Assembly (NCBI GenBank): GCA_002355495.1
Contig: AP017424.1
Span: forward strand, 2,418,001-2,482,000
Source of the DNA: Streptomyces laurentii
Lineage (GTDB): Bacteria > Actinomycetota > Actinomycetes > Streptomycetales > Streptomycetaceae
Length of the DNA stretch: 64,000 nt
Reading direction: 5' to 3'
The notes under the pieces were generated by a model. It was not told the DNA's origin. It did no database searches and was given only the letters and a program-made list of their open reading frames with translations. A program made the position numbers and the translations under genes. Positions 19,342 through 28,335 of the stretch are shown in pieces; the first letter of the stretch is position 1, and the number at the start of each line of letters is the position of its first letter.

Positions 19342-21624
19342 CTAAACGGGTCGCGCGCCCGGGGGTGCCGTATGAGCCCCGAAGCGCTCCGCGAGCCCCC
19401 TCAGCAGGTCGTGCGCCCGGAGCGAGGAGGCCAGTTCCTCCAGGGTCAGCGGCTGTCCTTCGGGGTCCGCGAGGGGCAGGCGCCAGTTCGGGTACGCGTC
19501 CCAGGTCCCCGGCAGATTCTGCGGCCGGCGGTCGCCCACCGCGTCCGGCAGCCACACCCCGACCAGCCGGGCCGGGGTCGCCGCGAGGAAGCGGTGGAAC
19601 GCGCGGATCTCGGCCGCCTCGTCGCCCGGCCCCTCCGGCAGGTACCCGAGCCGGGTCAGCAGCCCCAGCCACTCGGCGGTCTCGGCCGCGTCCCGGACCC
19701 GTTCGCGGGCCACGTCGCCGCCGGCCAGGCCCAGCCGGTGGCGCAGCGCCACATGGCTGCCGGTCAGCCGGGCGGCGGTGGGCGGCAGGTCGTGGGTGGT
19801 GACGGTGGCCACGCAGTCCGCCCGCCACTCCTCCGGCCGCAGCGGCCGCCCCGCGATGCCACCGGCACCGGCCCCGGCCCAGTCCCGTTCGAACCAGAGC
19901 ACGGACGTCCCGAGCACCCCGCGCCGGGCCAGCTCCTCCCGTACCCCCGGCTCGACCGTCCCCAGGTCCTCGCCGACGACCGCCGCCCCGGCCCGGTGGG
20001 CCTCCAGGGCGAGGACGGCGAGCATCGCCTCGGCGTCGTAGCGCACGTACGTCCCCTGGTCCGGCGTGCCGCCCTCGGGCACCCACCAGAGCCGGAACAG
20101 GCCCATGACATGGTCGATCCGCAGCGCACCCGCGTGCCGCAGCAGGGCGCGCAGCAGTCCGCGGTACGGGGCGTAGCCCTCGGCGGCGAGCGCGTCGGGG
20201 CGCCAGGGCGGCAGGCCCCAGTCCTGTCCGCGCGCGTTGAAGGCGTCCGGCGGGGCGCCCACGGACATGCCGGCGGCGAAGACGTGCTGCTGCGCCCAGG
20301 CGTCGGAGCCGTCGGGGTGCACGCCCACGGCCAGGTCGTGCACGATCCCGACCGGCATTCCGGCGTCCCGGGCGGTCGCCGCGGCGGCGGCGAGCTGCTG
20401 GTCCGTCAGCCAGGCCAGCCGGCAGTGGAAGTCGGCCCGCTCGGCGAGCGCGGCGTCGGCGCGGACGGCCGCCTCGGCCCGGCGCGGGTCGCGGAGCCCG
20501 TCCGGCCAGCGGCGCCAGTGCGGGCCGTGCCGCTCGGCGAGCGCCTGGTAGGTGGCGTGGTCCTCCAGGGCACGGCCGTGTTCGGCGAGGAAGTCGTGGT
20601 ACGCGGCCCGCCGGCCGGGCCCGAGCTCCACGGTGTGGATCAGCTCCAAGGCGCGCCGCTTGACGTCCCACACGGCGTCCCGGTCGATCAGGGCGCCCTT
20701 GCCGAGGACCCGTTCGCGCAGCTCGGCGGCGTCGGCGAGGATCCGCTCCAGCTCGCCCTGACGGGCCGGGGCGACGTACCCGAACTCGGGCACGTCCTCG
20801 ATCCGCAGATGGACGGGGTCGGGGAAGCGGCGCGAGGAGGGGCGGTACGGGGAGGGGTCGGCGGGCGCCCCGGGCACAGCCGCGTGCAACGGGTTGACCT
20901 GCACGAATCCGGCGCCGTGGGTGCGGGCTGCCCAGTCGGCCAGCTCGCTCAGGTCACCGAGGTCGCCCATGCCCCAGGAACGGGCGGACAGCAGCGAGTA
21001 GAGCTGGACGAGCAGGCCGTACGAGCGGCCCGGCGGGGCGGGTACGCGCGCGGGGGCGACGATCAGGGCGGCGGTGGCGGTGCGGCCGTCGGGGGCCTGG
21101 GCGGTGAGCCGGTGCACGCCGAGCGGGAGGCCGCGCCAGTTCCGGCCGGTGACGGTGCGGCCGTCCTCGGTGGTGACGGTGATCCGGGTGCCGGACGGCA
21201 GGCGGAGGGCGTACGGGCCGCTCGGGCCAGGCGTGATACGAGCGTCTCCGGCGTCACCCCCGTGGCCGCCCCCGCCCCCGCCTCCGTCGCCCCCGTCACT
21301 CTCGTCGTCCCCGTGACCTCCGTCGCCCGGCTCTCCCGGCCACGGTGGCTTCTTCGGGTCCCTCGGGTCCCTCGGATCCGTGGGCTCCCTCCGCTCCTTC
21401 GGTTCGGCGCGCCAGCGCACGACGGCGGGCGGCAGCAGCCGGTCCCGCGCGGCCCGTTCCGCCGCGCCGAGGGCCGCGGCGAGCGCCCGCGGGGTGCTCG
21501 CGTCGACGTCCAGGGCGCGCAGGACGGCCACCACGGTGGCCTCGGGCACGGTGACCGTGACGCCCTCCGAGGGGGCGTACTCGGTGGCGACGCCGTGCAG
21601 GGCGGCGAGACGGGCCAGGGTCAC
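19342..21624 (-). CDS. malQ: 4-alpha-glucanotransferase (amylomaltase)
   Basis: This 760-residue cytoplasmic GH77 enzyme transfers alpha-1,4-glucan segments in maltodextrin and glycogen metabolism. An N-terminal extension with a Gly/Asp-rich linker (about residues 85-125) and a beta-sandwich precedes the catalytic barrel. GH77 motifs are RSWGMGDLGDL, FVQVNPLHA, the nucleophile region LRIDHVMGLFRLWWVP, the acid/base GEDLGTVEPGVR, and TTHDLPP. The GTG at 21624 has GGAG 8 bp upstream and begins one base after the stop of the small upstream ORF, so translation is probably coupled. Using the ATG at 21663 would overlap that ORF. Confidence 0.95.
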   Translation of the reverse strand: MTLARLAALHGVATEYAPSEGVTVTVPEATVVAVLRALDVDASTPRALAAALGAAERAARDRLLPPAVVRWRAEPKERREPTDPRDPRDPKKPPWPGEPGDGGHGDDESDGGDGGGGGGGHGGDAGDARITPGPSGPYALRLPSGTRITVTTEDGRTVTGRNWRGLPLGVHRLTAQAPDGRTATAALIVAPARVPAPPGRSYGLLVQLYSLLSARSWGMGDLGDLSELADWAARTHGAGFVQVNPLHAAVPGAPADPSPYRPSSRRFPDPVHLRIEDVPEFGYVAPARQGELERILADAAELRERVLGKGALIDRDAVWDVKRRALELIHTVELGPGRRAAYHDFLAEHGRALEDHATYQALAERHGPHWRRWPDGLRDPRRAEAAVRADAALAERADFHCRLAWLTDQQLAAAAATARDAGMPVGIVHDLAVGVHPDGSDAWAQQHVFAAGMSVGAPPDAFNARGQDWGLPPWRPDALAAEGYAPYRGLLRALLRHAGALRIDHVMGLFRLWWVPEGGTPDQGTYVRYDAEAMLAVLALEAHRAGAAVVGEDLGTVEPGVREELARRGVLGTSVLWFERDWAGAGAGGIAGRPLRPEEWRADCVATVTTHDLPPTAARLTGSHVALRHRLGLAGGDVARERVRDAAETAEWLGLLTRLGYLPEGPGDEAAEIRAFHRFLAATPARLVGVWLPDAVGDRRPQNLPGTWDAYPNWRLPLADPEGQPLTLEELASSLRAHDLLRGLAERFGAHTAPPGARPV

Positions 21625-21625
21625 G

Positions 21626-21832
21626 TCACACTCCGGGGGACTCCGAACCGCCCGCCGCGGCACGGACGGTGGGTTCGCTGGTGAGGGGGGTCGCCTCGAC
21701 GAGAGGCGGTTCGCTGGTGAGCGGGGCGGCGTCGGCGAGGGGCGGCTCGCTGGTCAGCGGGCGGCCCTGGGCGGGGATGTGTATGCGGGCGGCGGTCGGG
21801 GCGGAGGTGCCGGCGGGGTCGGTGGCGGTCAC
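21626..21832 (-). CDS. Small repeat-containing ORF coupled to malQ
   Basis: This is a 68-codon reading frame. The GTG at 21832 follows GGGAG with ideal spacing, and its stop lies one base before the malQ start, the geometry of translational coupling. The product has an alanine/threonine-rich start (TATDPAGTSAPTAARIHIPA) followed by three near-identical 12-residue repeats built on PLTSEPPLADAA / PLTSEPPLVEAT / PLTSEPTV. It has no signal peptide and no known domain. It may be a real small protein or mainly a leader controlling malQ translation. Confidence 0.5.
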   Translation of the reverse strand: MTATDPAGTSAPTAARIHIPAQGRPLTSEPPLADAAPLTSEPPLVEATPLTSEPTVRAAAGGSESPGV

Positions 21833-22098
21833 GGGGTCTCCCGGTTCGTTCGTCAGCGCGGGCGGGGTGACGCGCGGCACTGCCCGGCGCCACCGGAGCG
21901 GCGCCGGGCAGGACAGCACAGGAAGCCCTACCCGCCGCTGCCCGTTTTACCGGCGGGATCCGGCGAAAGGGTGCCACCCCGCCGAAAGCACACCAGGCAA
22001 ACCAGACAGTTCGACCAGCCGCATTGACACTCCGTCGGCCCAGGTGGTGGGCTCGTGACCGACTTGTGATCCAGGGGGGAGAGCGAGAGGAGACCGGC

Positions 22099-25000
22099 GT
22101 GCACCTCGGGCGCAGCAAGCGGACCGCGACAGCCGTCGCCGCGGCGATCATCGGCGGGCTGCTCGGAAGTGCCGTTCCCGGCACCGCTCAGGCCGCCCCG
22201 GCGGCCCCTTTCGCCCCCGCGCCCCCGGCCTCTCCCACCACGCCGCTCGCACCGGTCGCCGCCCCCGACCGGGCGGCCGAGGGCACCGTCCCGCCCGTCT
22301 GGCCACGCCCGCAGTCGCTCACCGCCTCTCGCGCCCCGGCGGTCCGGCTCGGCTCCGAGGTCACTCTGCTGGCCCCGCCCGGCGCCGACCCGTACGCCGT
22401 CTCCGCGCTGCGCGCGCTCCTGCGCGCCTCCGGCGTGCGCACGGTGCACGAAACGCTGCCCGGGCGCGGTCCGGTCCTCCGACTGGGTGACGACACCCGT
22501 CCGGACGCCGACGCGGCCCTGCGCGCGCTCGGCGCGTCCGAGCGGGGCGAGCTGCCCGCCGGCGGCTACCGGCTGGCCGTCGGCCGCTTCGAGGGCCGGG
22601 ACACGGTGGCGCTGGCCGGCGCGGGCGCGGACGGCCTCTTCCACGCCGTGCAGACGCTGCGTCAGCTCGTCACGCGCACCGGCTCCGGTCCCCGGAGTTC
22701 CGTGCCCGCCGTCACCGTCCGCGACTGGCCCTCCTCCGCCGTCCGCGGCCTGACGGAGGGCTTCTACGGGCGTCCCTGGTCGCCCGCCGAGCGGCTCGGC
22801 CAGATCGACTTCCTGGGCCGCACCAAGCAGAACCGGTACCTCTACGCGCCCGGCGACGACCCGTACCGCGGCGCGCTGTGGCGCGAGCCCTACCCGGCGG
22901 CCGAGCGGACCGCCTTCCGCGAGCTGGCCGCGCGCGCCACCGCCAACCACGTCACGCTCGCCTGGGCCGTCTCCCCCGGCCAGGCCATGTGCCTGTCCTC
23001 GGACGACGACCTGACGGCCCTGAAGAAGAAGATCGACGACATGTGGGCGCTCGGGGCGCGCGCCTTCCAGGTCCAGTTCCAGGACGTCAGCTACAGCGAG
23101 TGGCACTGCTCCGCCGACGCCGACACCTTCGGGCGCGGCCCGGAGGCCGCCGCCCGCGCCCACGCGCGCGTGGCGAACGCCGTCTCCCGCCATCTGGCGT
23201 CCCGCCACCCGGGCGCGGCACCGGTGTCACTGATGCCGACCGAGTACTACCAGGACGGGTCCACCGACTACCGCGACGCGCTCGCCGACGCCCTGGACGC
23301 GCGCGTGGAGGTCGCGTGGACGGGTGTCGGGGTGGTGCCGCGCACCATCACCGGCGGCGAACTGGCCGGGGCGCGCGACGCCTTGCGCCACCCGCTGCTC
23401 ACCATGGACAACTACCCGGTCAACGACTACGCCCAGGACCGGCTGTTCCTCGGCCCGGCGACCGGCCGCCAGCCGGCCGTGGCCGCCGGTTCCGCCGGGT
23501 ATCTCGCGAACGCCATGGAGCAGGCCGCCGCCTCAAGGGTGCCGCTGTTCACCACCGCCGACTTCGCCTGGAACGCCAAGGGCTACCGCCCCGAGGAGTC
23601 CTGGCGGGCCGCCGTCGACGACCTCGCCGGCCCCGACCCGGCCGCCCGCGAGGCGCTGCGCGCCCTCGCCGGCAACGGCGCCTCCTCGCTCCTCGACCCG
23701 AACACCGAATCCGCCTACCTCCGGCCGCTCCTGGACGCCTTCTGGGCGGGCCGCGCCCGCACCGGCGAGGACGCCGGGGCCGTACGGGAGAAGGCCGGGC
23801 GCGAGCTGCGGGCCGCGTTCTCCGTGATGCGACAGGCGCCCGTACGCCTGAAGGACACGGCGGGCGGCGCGCTCGGCACCGAGGCCGCGCCGTGGCTGGA
23901 CCGGCTGGCCCGGTACGGCGCGGCGGGCGAGGCGGCCGTCGACATGCTGCTGGCCCAGGCGCGCGGCGACGGCACGGGGGCGTGGCGGGCCCAGTTGGAG
24001 CTGGAGCGGCAGCGCGCCGGGCTGCGGACGGGCGGGGTGACGGTCGGCAAGGGCGTCCTGGACGCGTTCCTCGCGCGCGCGGCGAAGGAATCGGCGGCCT
24101 GGACGGGCGCCGACCGCAAGCCCGCCGGGCGCCGGGGCGACGACCACGCGACCGGAGGCCGCGACGAGGCCGCGAGCGCCGGTACGGGCCGGGACGGCGG
24201 CACGCACGAGGACGCCGTACCGGGCACGACCGTACGGACGACGGACGAGGCGTACACCCTGCGCCTCGACCGCCCCCGGCCGGTGGACACCCTGACGGTG
24301 ATGACGGAGCCCGCCGAGCCCGCTGCGGACAGCGCGAAGGACACGAAGAACGACGGCAAGGGCACGGACGACGGCAAGGGCCGGAAGAGCGACGAGCCCG
24401 CCGGCTACCTGGAGGCGGAGGTACCCGGCGAGGGCTGGCGCCGGATCGCCCCGCTCGCCGCGTCCGGCTGGACCCAGGCGGACCTGAAGGGGCTGCGCGT
24501 GACGGCCCTGCGCATCGTGTGGACCGGCACGCCGGGGCGGGTGCGCTCGCTGGTGCCGTGGTTCGCCGACGAGCCGCGCGCCGGGCTCGCCCTGGGCAGC
24601 ACCGGGACGGACGCCGAGTCCGGCGGCCCGGTCCAGCGGGTGGACGTCACCCTGACGGGGCGGCGCGCGGCCGAGGTGCGCGGGCCGCTCGCCGTCCGCG
24701 CGCCGAAGGGCATCACGGTGCGGCTGCCGAAGGAGCTCGCCAAGGAGGCCGTCGTGCCGCGCGGCGCGCGCACCACGGTGCCGCTGGAGGTGTCGGCGGG
24801 CGCGGACACGCCGACGGGCTCGTACGCCGTCCCCGTGTCGTTCGCGGGCCAGGAGCAGATCCTGACGGTCCGGGTCTTCCCGCGCACCGGCGGCCCGGAT
24901 CTGGCCCGTACGGCCACGATCTCGGCCTCCGGCGACGAGACGCCCGACTTCCCCGCCGCGTACGCCGCGGACGGCGACCCCGCCACCCGCTGGTCCTCCC

Positions 25001-25326
25001 CGCTGGAGGACGACGCGTGGTGGCAGATGGAGCTGGCCGCGCCCGCCCGAGTCGGCCGGGTCGTCCTGCGCTGGCAGGACGCGTACGCCGCCCGCTACCG
25101 CGTCCAGGTCTCCGCCGACGGCCTCTCCTGGCACACGGCGGCCACGGTCGAGGGCGGCCGGGGCGGGGTGGAGACGGTCCGTCTCGACGCGGACGCGCCG
25201 GAGGCCCGTTTCGTACGGATCCAGGGCGACGCGCGCGCCACCGCGTACAGCTACTCGCTGTGGTCGGTGGAGGCATATGTCGTGACCGCGCCGGACGCCG
25301 CCGCCCCGGAGCCGGACGCGCGCTGA
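22099..25326 (+). CDS. Secreted GH84-like beta-N-acetylglucosaminidase
   Basis: This 1075-residue exported glycosidase has a signal peptide in residues 1-35 (AIIGGLLGSAVPGTAQAAP). A GH20b-like N-terminal domain follows, then a GH84 barrel beginning RGLTEGFYGRPWSPAERL (about residue 215), a helical domain, a charged linker rich in K/D/G (about 740-780), an NPCBM/NEW3-like beta domain (about 850-930) and a C-terminal discoidin/CBM32 module (from DLARTATISASGDETPDF). Canonical GH84 enzymes use two consecutive Asp; here the position reads FQVQFQ328-D329-VS, so the first Asp is Gln. The GTG at 22099 follows GAGAGGAGA. The likely substrate is GlcNAc-containing glycoprotein or polymer outside the cell. 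Confidence 0.88.
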   Translation: MHLGRSKRTATAVAAAIIGGLLGSAVPGTAQAAPAAPFAPAPPASPTTPLAPVAAPDRAAEGTVPPVWPRPQSLTASRAPAVRLGSEVTLLAPPGADPYAVSALRALLRASGVRTVHETLPGRGPVLRLGDDTRPDADAALRALGASERGELPAGGYRLAVGRFEGRDTVALAGAGADGLFHAVQTLRQLVTRTGSGPRSSVPAVTVRDWPSSAVRGLTEGFYGRPWSPAERLGQIDFLGRTKQNRYLYAPGDDPYRGALWREPYPAAERTAFRELAARATANHVTLAWAVSPGQAMCLSSDDDLTALKKKIDDMWALGARAFQVQFQDVSYSEWHCSADADTFGRGPEAAARAHARVANAVSRHLASRHPGAAPVSLMPTEYYQDGSTDYRDALADALDARVEVAWTGVGVVPRTITGGELAGARDALRHPLLTMDNYPVNDYAQDRLFLGPATGRQPAVAAGSAGYLANAMEQAAASRVPLFTTADFAWNAKGYRPEESWRAAVDDLAGPDPAAREALRALAGNGASSLLDPNTESAYLRPLLDAFWAGRARTGEDAGAVREKAGRELRAAFSVMRQAPVRLKDTAGGALGTEAAPWLDRLARYGAAGEAAVDMLLAQARGDGTGAWRAQLELERQRAGLRTGGVTVGKGVLDAFLARAAKESAAWTGADRKPAGRRGDDHATGGRDEAASAGTGRDGGTHEDAVPGTTVRTTDEAYTLRLDRPRPVDTLTVMTEPAEPAADSAKDTKNDGKGTDDGKGRKSDEPAGYLEAEVPGEGWRRIAPLAASGWTQADLKGLRVTALRIVWTGTPGRVRSLVPWFADEPRAGLALGSTGTDAESGGPVQRVDVTLTGRRAAEVRGPLAVRAPKGITVRLPKELAKEAVVPRGARTTVPLEVSAGADTPTGSYAVPVSFAGQEQILTVRVFPRTGGPDLARTATISASGDETPDFPAAYAADGDPATRWSSPLEDDAWWQMELAAPARVGRVVLRWQDAYAARYRVQVSADGLSWHTAATVEGGRGGVETVRLDADAPEARFVRIQGDARATAYSYSLWSVEAYVVTAPDAAAPEPDAR

Positions 25327-25348
25327 CTGCGTGCGTACGAGGGCGGGA

Positions 25349-25392
25349 GGCGCACGGAAGCGCCCCGGGGCGCGCGGCCACACCCGTGCGCC
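25349..25392. terminator. Terminator between the GH84 and HNH genes
   Basis: A 9-bp outer stem (25349-25357 with 25384-25392) encloses a perfect 14-nt palindrome (25360-25373). It lies between two convergent genes. Confidence 0.6.
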
Positions 25393-25435
25393 CCACTTAC
25401 TTCCGTACGTTCCCCCCCGACGCGAAAGGCCCGGC

Positions 25436-26005
25436 TCAACTCGCCGCCACGACCCCCTGTTGCTGGGGGGCGGTGACGACCGAGTCGATCCGGGCCATGG
25501 CGTCGTCCGCGCCGTAGGGCTGGAGATACGGCAGCCAGCGTGGGTCGCGATGGCCGGTGCCGATGATCCGCCAGGCCAGTCCGGCCGGCGGGGTGGGTTG
25601 GTGCCGCAGCCGCCAGCCCAGTTCGCGCAGGTGCCGGTCGGCCTTGAGGTGGTTGCAGCGGCGGCAGGCCGCCACCACGTTCTCCCAGACGTGTGTCCCC
25701 CCGCGGCTGCGCGGAATGACGTGGTCGACGCTGGTTGCGACGCCACCGCAGTACGCGCATCGCCCGCCGTCGCGGGCGAACAGAGCTCTGCGGGTCAACG
25801 GGACGGGCCCCCGGTAGGGCACCCGCACGAAACGCTTGAGCCGCACCACACTGGGCGCGGCGATCACACGGGTCTCGCTGTGCAGGAAGGCGCCGGACTC
25901 CTCCAGGCAGAGTGCCTTGTTCTCCAGGACGAGGACGAGCGCGCGGCGGAGCGGTACGACGCCGAGCGGCTCGTACGACGCGTTGAGGACCAGGACATGC
26001 GGCAC
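25436..26005 (-). CDS. HNH endonuclease
   Basis: This 189-residue cytoplasmic protein has an HNH nuclease domain. Residues 1-75 are the conserved actinobacterial lead-in (PHVLVLNASYEPLGVVPLRRA). The zinc/HNH core follows: CAYCGG, then SVDHVIPRSRGG with the catalytic His, W-E-N-V-V-A-A-C-RRCN with Asn, and the closing HLK. The GTG at 26005 has GGAGG 5 bp upstream. This family is very common and conserved in streptomycetes without phage context; its biological role is unknown. Confidence 0.93.
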   Translation of the reverse strand: MPHVLVLNASYEPLGVVPLRRALVLVLENKALCLEESGAFLHSETRVIAAPSVVRLKRFVRVPYRGPVPLTRRALFARDGGRCAYCGGVATSVDHVIPRSRGGTHVWENVVAACRRCNHLKADRHLRELGWRLRHQPTPPAGLAWRIIGTGHRDPRWLPYLQPYGADDAMARIDSVVTAPQQQGVVAAS

Positions 26006-26294
26006 GGGTGCCTCCTATGACGCCGGCGGCGCGTGGCTCGCGCCGGGACGAAACTGATCCCAGTCTCCCCTCATGCCCGCCCCGTACGCCACCACGTTGC
26101 GGGAAAGCCCCCGAGGTGTTCTCGGCCACATCCACGGGCATCAGGGAGTCGTCCCCGGCCCGCACCCGTCTCCGCTTGTACACCCCGTGTACGCCCCGTG
26201 CACGCCCCCACGCTCCCCGCACACACGGCCCCCGGCTCCCCCCATGGCCCCCGTTAGTGTGGAGGGATTGCGTACGCCTGTTTGGAGGTCCCCC

Positions 26295-27368
26295 TTGTCT
26301 CCCCTGTCCTGGCTCGCCGCCCCGCCGCCACCGACCGCCGACGACCAGCAGTCCGTTCCGGTGACCCTGGACGAGGCGGCCGAACGCGCCACGGACGCCG
26401 CCGGCTGGGTGGAGCAGAACTGGGCCACCTGGCTGAACACTGGCCTCAAGATCGTCCTGATCCTGATCGTCGCCCTGACCCTGCGGATGCTCGTCCGCAA
26501 GGCCCTGACCAAGCTGATAGACCGCATGAACCGGTCCGCGCAGGCCGTCGAGGGCACGGCCCTGGGCGGTCTGCTCGTCAATGTCGAACGGCGCCGCCAG
26601 CGCTCGGAGGCCATCGGCTCCGTCCTGCGCTCGGTCGCCTCGTTCCTGATCCTCGGCACCGCCGCGCTGATGATCCTCGGCGCCTTCAAGATCGACTTGG
26701 CGCCGCTGCTCGCCTCCGCCGGTGTCGCCGGTGTCGCCATCGGTTTCGGCGCGCGCAACCTGGTCACCGACTTCCTGTCCGGCGTCTTCATGATCCTGGA
26801 GGACCAGTACGGCGTCGGCGACTCCATCGACGCGGGCGTGGCGTCCGGCGAGGTCGTCGAGGTCGGCCTGCGCGTGACGAAGCTGCGCGGCGTGGACGGC
26901 GAGATCTGGTACGTCCGCAACGGCGAGATCAAGCGCATCGGCAACCTCAGCCAGGGCTGGGCCACGGCCGGCGTCGACGTGACCGTCCGCCCGACCGAGG
27001 ACCTGGACCGCGTCCGCGAGCTGATCATCGAGTCGACCGAGGCGATGTCCAAGGACGAGCCGTGGAACGAGCGCCTGTGGGGCCCGGTCGAGGTGCTGGG
27101 CCTGACCGAGGTGCTGCTCGACTCGATGACCGTCCGGGTCTCCGCGAAGACCATGCCGGGCAAGAAGCTGGGCGTCGAGCGCGAGCTGCGCTGGCGCATC
27201 AAGCGCGCCCTCGACGCGGAGGGCATCCGCATCGTCGGCGGCCTCCCGCTGGAGGAGACCCCCGCCAAGGCCGACCCCACGGCCGGCATGAACGCCCCGT
27301 CGGTCTTCTCCTCCCCGTCCTCCCCGCAGTCCGCCGCCGCGACCCCGCTGCCGAAGCCGGTCAAGTAG
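26295..27368 (+). CDS. Small-conductance mechanosensitive channel, MscS family
   Basis: This 357-residue membrane channel opens on membrane tension to relieve osmotic pressure. Helices span about residues 48-70 (LKIVLILIVALTLRML), 110-130 and the pore-lining TM3 (LLASAGVAGVAIGFGARNLVTDFLSG). The beta domain has the signature FMILEDQYGVGDSI, and the C-terminal alpha/beta vestibule ends in a Ser/Pro-rich tail. The start is the TTG at 26295: GGAGG lies 6 bp upstream, while the in-frame ATG at 26244 lacks one. A terminator follows. Confidence 0.93.
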   Translation: MSPLSWLAAPPPPTADDQQSVPVTLDEAAERATDAAGWVEQNWATWLNTGLKIVLILIVALTLRMLVRKALTKLIDRMNRSAQAVEGTALGGLLVNVERRRQRSEAIGSVLRSVASFLILGTAALMILGAFKIDLAPLLASAGVAGVAIGFGARNLVTDFLSGVFMILEDQYGVGDSIDAGVASGEVVEVGLRVTKLRGVDGEIWYVRNGEIKRIGNLSQGWATAGVDVTVRPTEDLDRVRELIIESTEAMSKDEPWNERLWGPVEVLGLTEVLLDSMTVRVSAKTMPGKKLGVERELRWRIKRALDAEGIRIVGGLPLEETPAKADPTAGMNAPSVFSSPSSPQSAAATPLPKPVK

Positions 27369-27397
27369 CGGTCCCCAACCCGACCGTCGTACGCAGG

Positions 27398-27435
27398 AAG
27401 GGCGGCCCGCACCGATTCGGTGGGGGCCGCCCTTT
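27398..27435 (+). terminator. Terminator of the MscS gene
   Basis: AAGGGCGGCC (27398-27407) pairs with GGCCGCCCTT (27425-27434), with a second small stem in the loop and TTT at the end. Confidence 0.8.
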
Positions 27436-27473
27436 CGCGTACCGGGGACGGGGCGCGCCGGGTGGTGCGGACG

Positions 27474-27677
27474 TCAGCCGTCGAGTCGGACGGCCTTCAC
27501 ACCGGCCACGAACGACGAGAACGCGGCGGCGGAAACCTCCAGCACCGGCCCGTCGACAACCTTCGAGTCACGGACGGGGACGACGCCGCGCGAGGCAACG
27601 AGGTTGGCGGCCACCTCGACGCACTGACCACCGTTGCTGCTGTGGGAGGACGTGAACCAGCGAGGGGACTCCGTCAT
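27474..27677 (-). CDS. DUF397 protein, array copy 4
   Basis: This 67-residue cytoplasmic protein is made entirely of one DUF397 domain: W-F-T-S-S-H-S-S-NGGQCVEVA, VPVRDSK, then DGPVLEVSAAAFSSFVAGVK. It is the last of four tandem copies. Its ATG overlaps the stop of copy 3 by one base (TGATG), and its ribosome site AAGGGAG lies inside the 3' end of copy 3. DUF397 proteins are partners of Scr1/WhiJ-type XRE regulators and are thought to antagonise them in development and antibiotic control. It ends RLDG like copy 1, unlike copies 2 and 3. Confidence 0.92.
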   Translation of the reverse strand: MTESPRWFTSSHSSNGGQCVEVAANLVASRGVVPVRDSKVVDGPVLEVSAAAFSSFVAGVKAVRLDG

Positions 27678-27871
27678 CAGGACACTCCCTTCACACCGGC
27701 TACGAACGACGTGAAAGCAGCGGCGGAGACGTCGAGCACCGGCCCGTCGGTCATCTTCGAGTCGCGGACCGGGACGACACCACGCGAGGCGGCGAGGTTG
27801 GTCGCGACCTCGACGCAGGCGCCGCCGTTGTTGCTATACGAGGATGTGACCCAGCGGGGGGACTCCATCAT
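27677..27871 (-). CDS. DUF397 protein, array copy 3
   Basis: This 64-residue single-domain DUF397 protein begins MMESPRWVTSSYSNNGG and ends VAGVKGVS. It shares about three quarters of its residues with copies 2 and 4. The start overlaps the stop of copy 2 by one base. The internal DSKMTDGPVLDV differs from the other copies at the variable position after DSK, which may set partner choice; this is inference. Confidence 0.92.
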   Translation of the reverse strand: MMESPRWVTSSYSNNGGACVEVATNLAASRGVVPVRDSKMTDGPVLDVSAAAFTSFVAGVKGVS

Positions 27872-28068
27872 CAGGACACTCCCTTCACACCGGCCACGAA
27901 TGATGAGAAAGCGGCAGCGGACAACTCCAGCACCGGCCCGTCCGCGACCTTCGAATCACGGACCGGAACCACGCCACGCGAGGCGACAAGGTTGGTGGCC
28001 ACCTCGACACACTGACCACCGTTGTCGCTGTAGGAGGACGTGAACCAGCGGGGGGAATCGGTCATCAA
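27871..28068 (-). CDS. DUF397 protein, array copy 2
   Basis: This 65-residue single-domain DUF397 protein begins MMTDSPRWFTSSYSDNGG and has VPVRDSKVADGPVLEL. It follows copy 1 after a 60-bp spacer that can form GGCC-rich hairpins, and has its own AAGGGAG ribosome site. Copies 2-4 form a translationally coupled block of about 195-bp units, which points to tandem duplication. Confidence 0.92.
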   Translation of the reverse strand: MMTDSPRWFTSSYSDNGGQCVEVATNLVASRGVVPVRDSKVADGPVLELSAAAFSSFVAGVKGVS

Positions 28069-28128
28069 GACACTCCCTTTCGCAACCGGCCCGTCAGGGC
28101 CACGGGTTCGGCCCTCCTACGGTGACAG

Positions 28129-28335
28129 TCAGCCGTCGAGCCGCCCAGCCTTCATACCGGCCACGAACGAAGAGAACGCGCCGACGGAGAAGTCCAGAAC
28201 AGGCCCGTCGAGGACCTTCGAGTCACGGACGGGAACGACACCGCGCGAGGCGGCGAGGTTGGCGGCGATCTCGACGCAGGCGCCACCATTTTCACTGTAG
28301 GAGGACTTGTACCAGCAGAGGGGTTCGGTCGTCAC
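28129..28335 (-). CDS. DUF397 protein, array copy 1 (adjacent to its XRE regulator)
   Basis: This 68-residue single-domain DUF397 protein is the most divergent copy (CWYKSSYSENGGACVEIAAN, DFSVGAFSSFVAGMK). Its GTG start overlaps the stop of the XRE gene by four bases (GTGA), so the two are cotranslated. It is the natural cognate partner of that regulator. It ends RLDG like copy 4, so copies 1 and 4 may carry the ancestral C-terminus. Confidence 0.93.
   Translation of the reverse strand: MTTEPLCWYKSSYSENGGACVEIAANLAASRGVVPVRDSKVLDGPVLDFSVGAFSSFVAGMKAGRLDG

Noticed and set aside
22000..22040. DasR-type operator upstream of the GH84 gene
   Set aside because: Three ACCAG words occur near 21988-22018, but no palindromic TGGTCT-AGACCA-like site is present.
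21930..22098. TTGACA at 22024 as -35 box of the GH84 gene
   Set aside because: No acceptable -10 hexamer follows at 16-19 bp.
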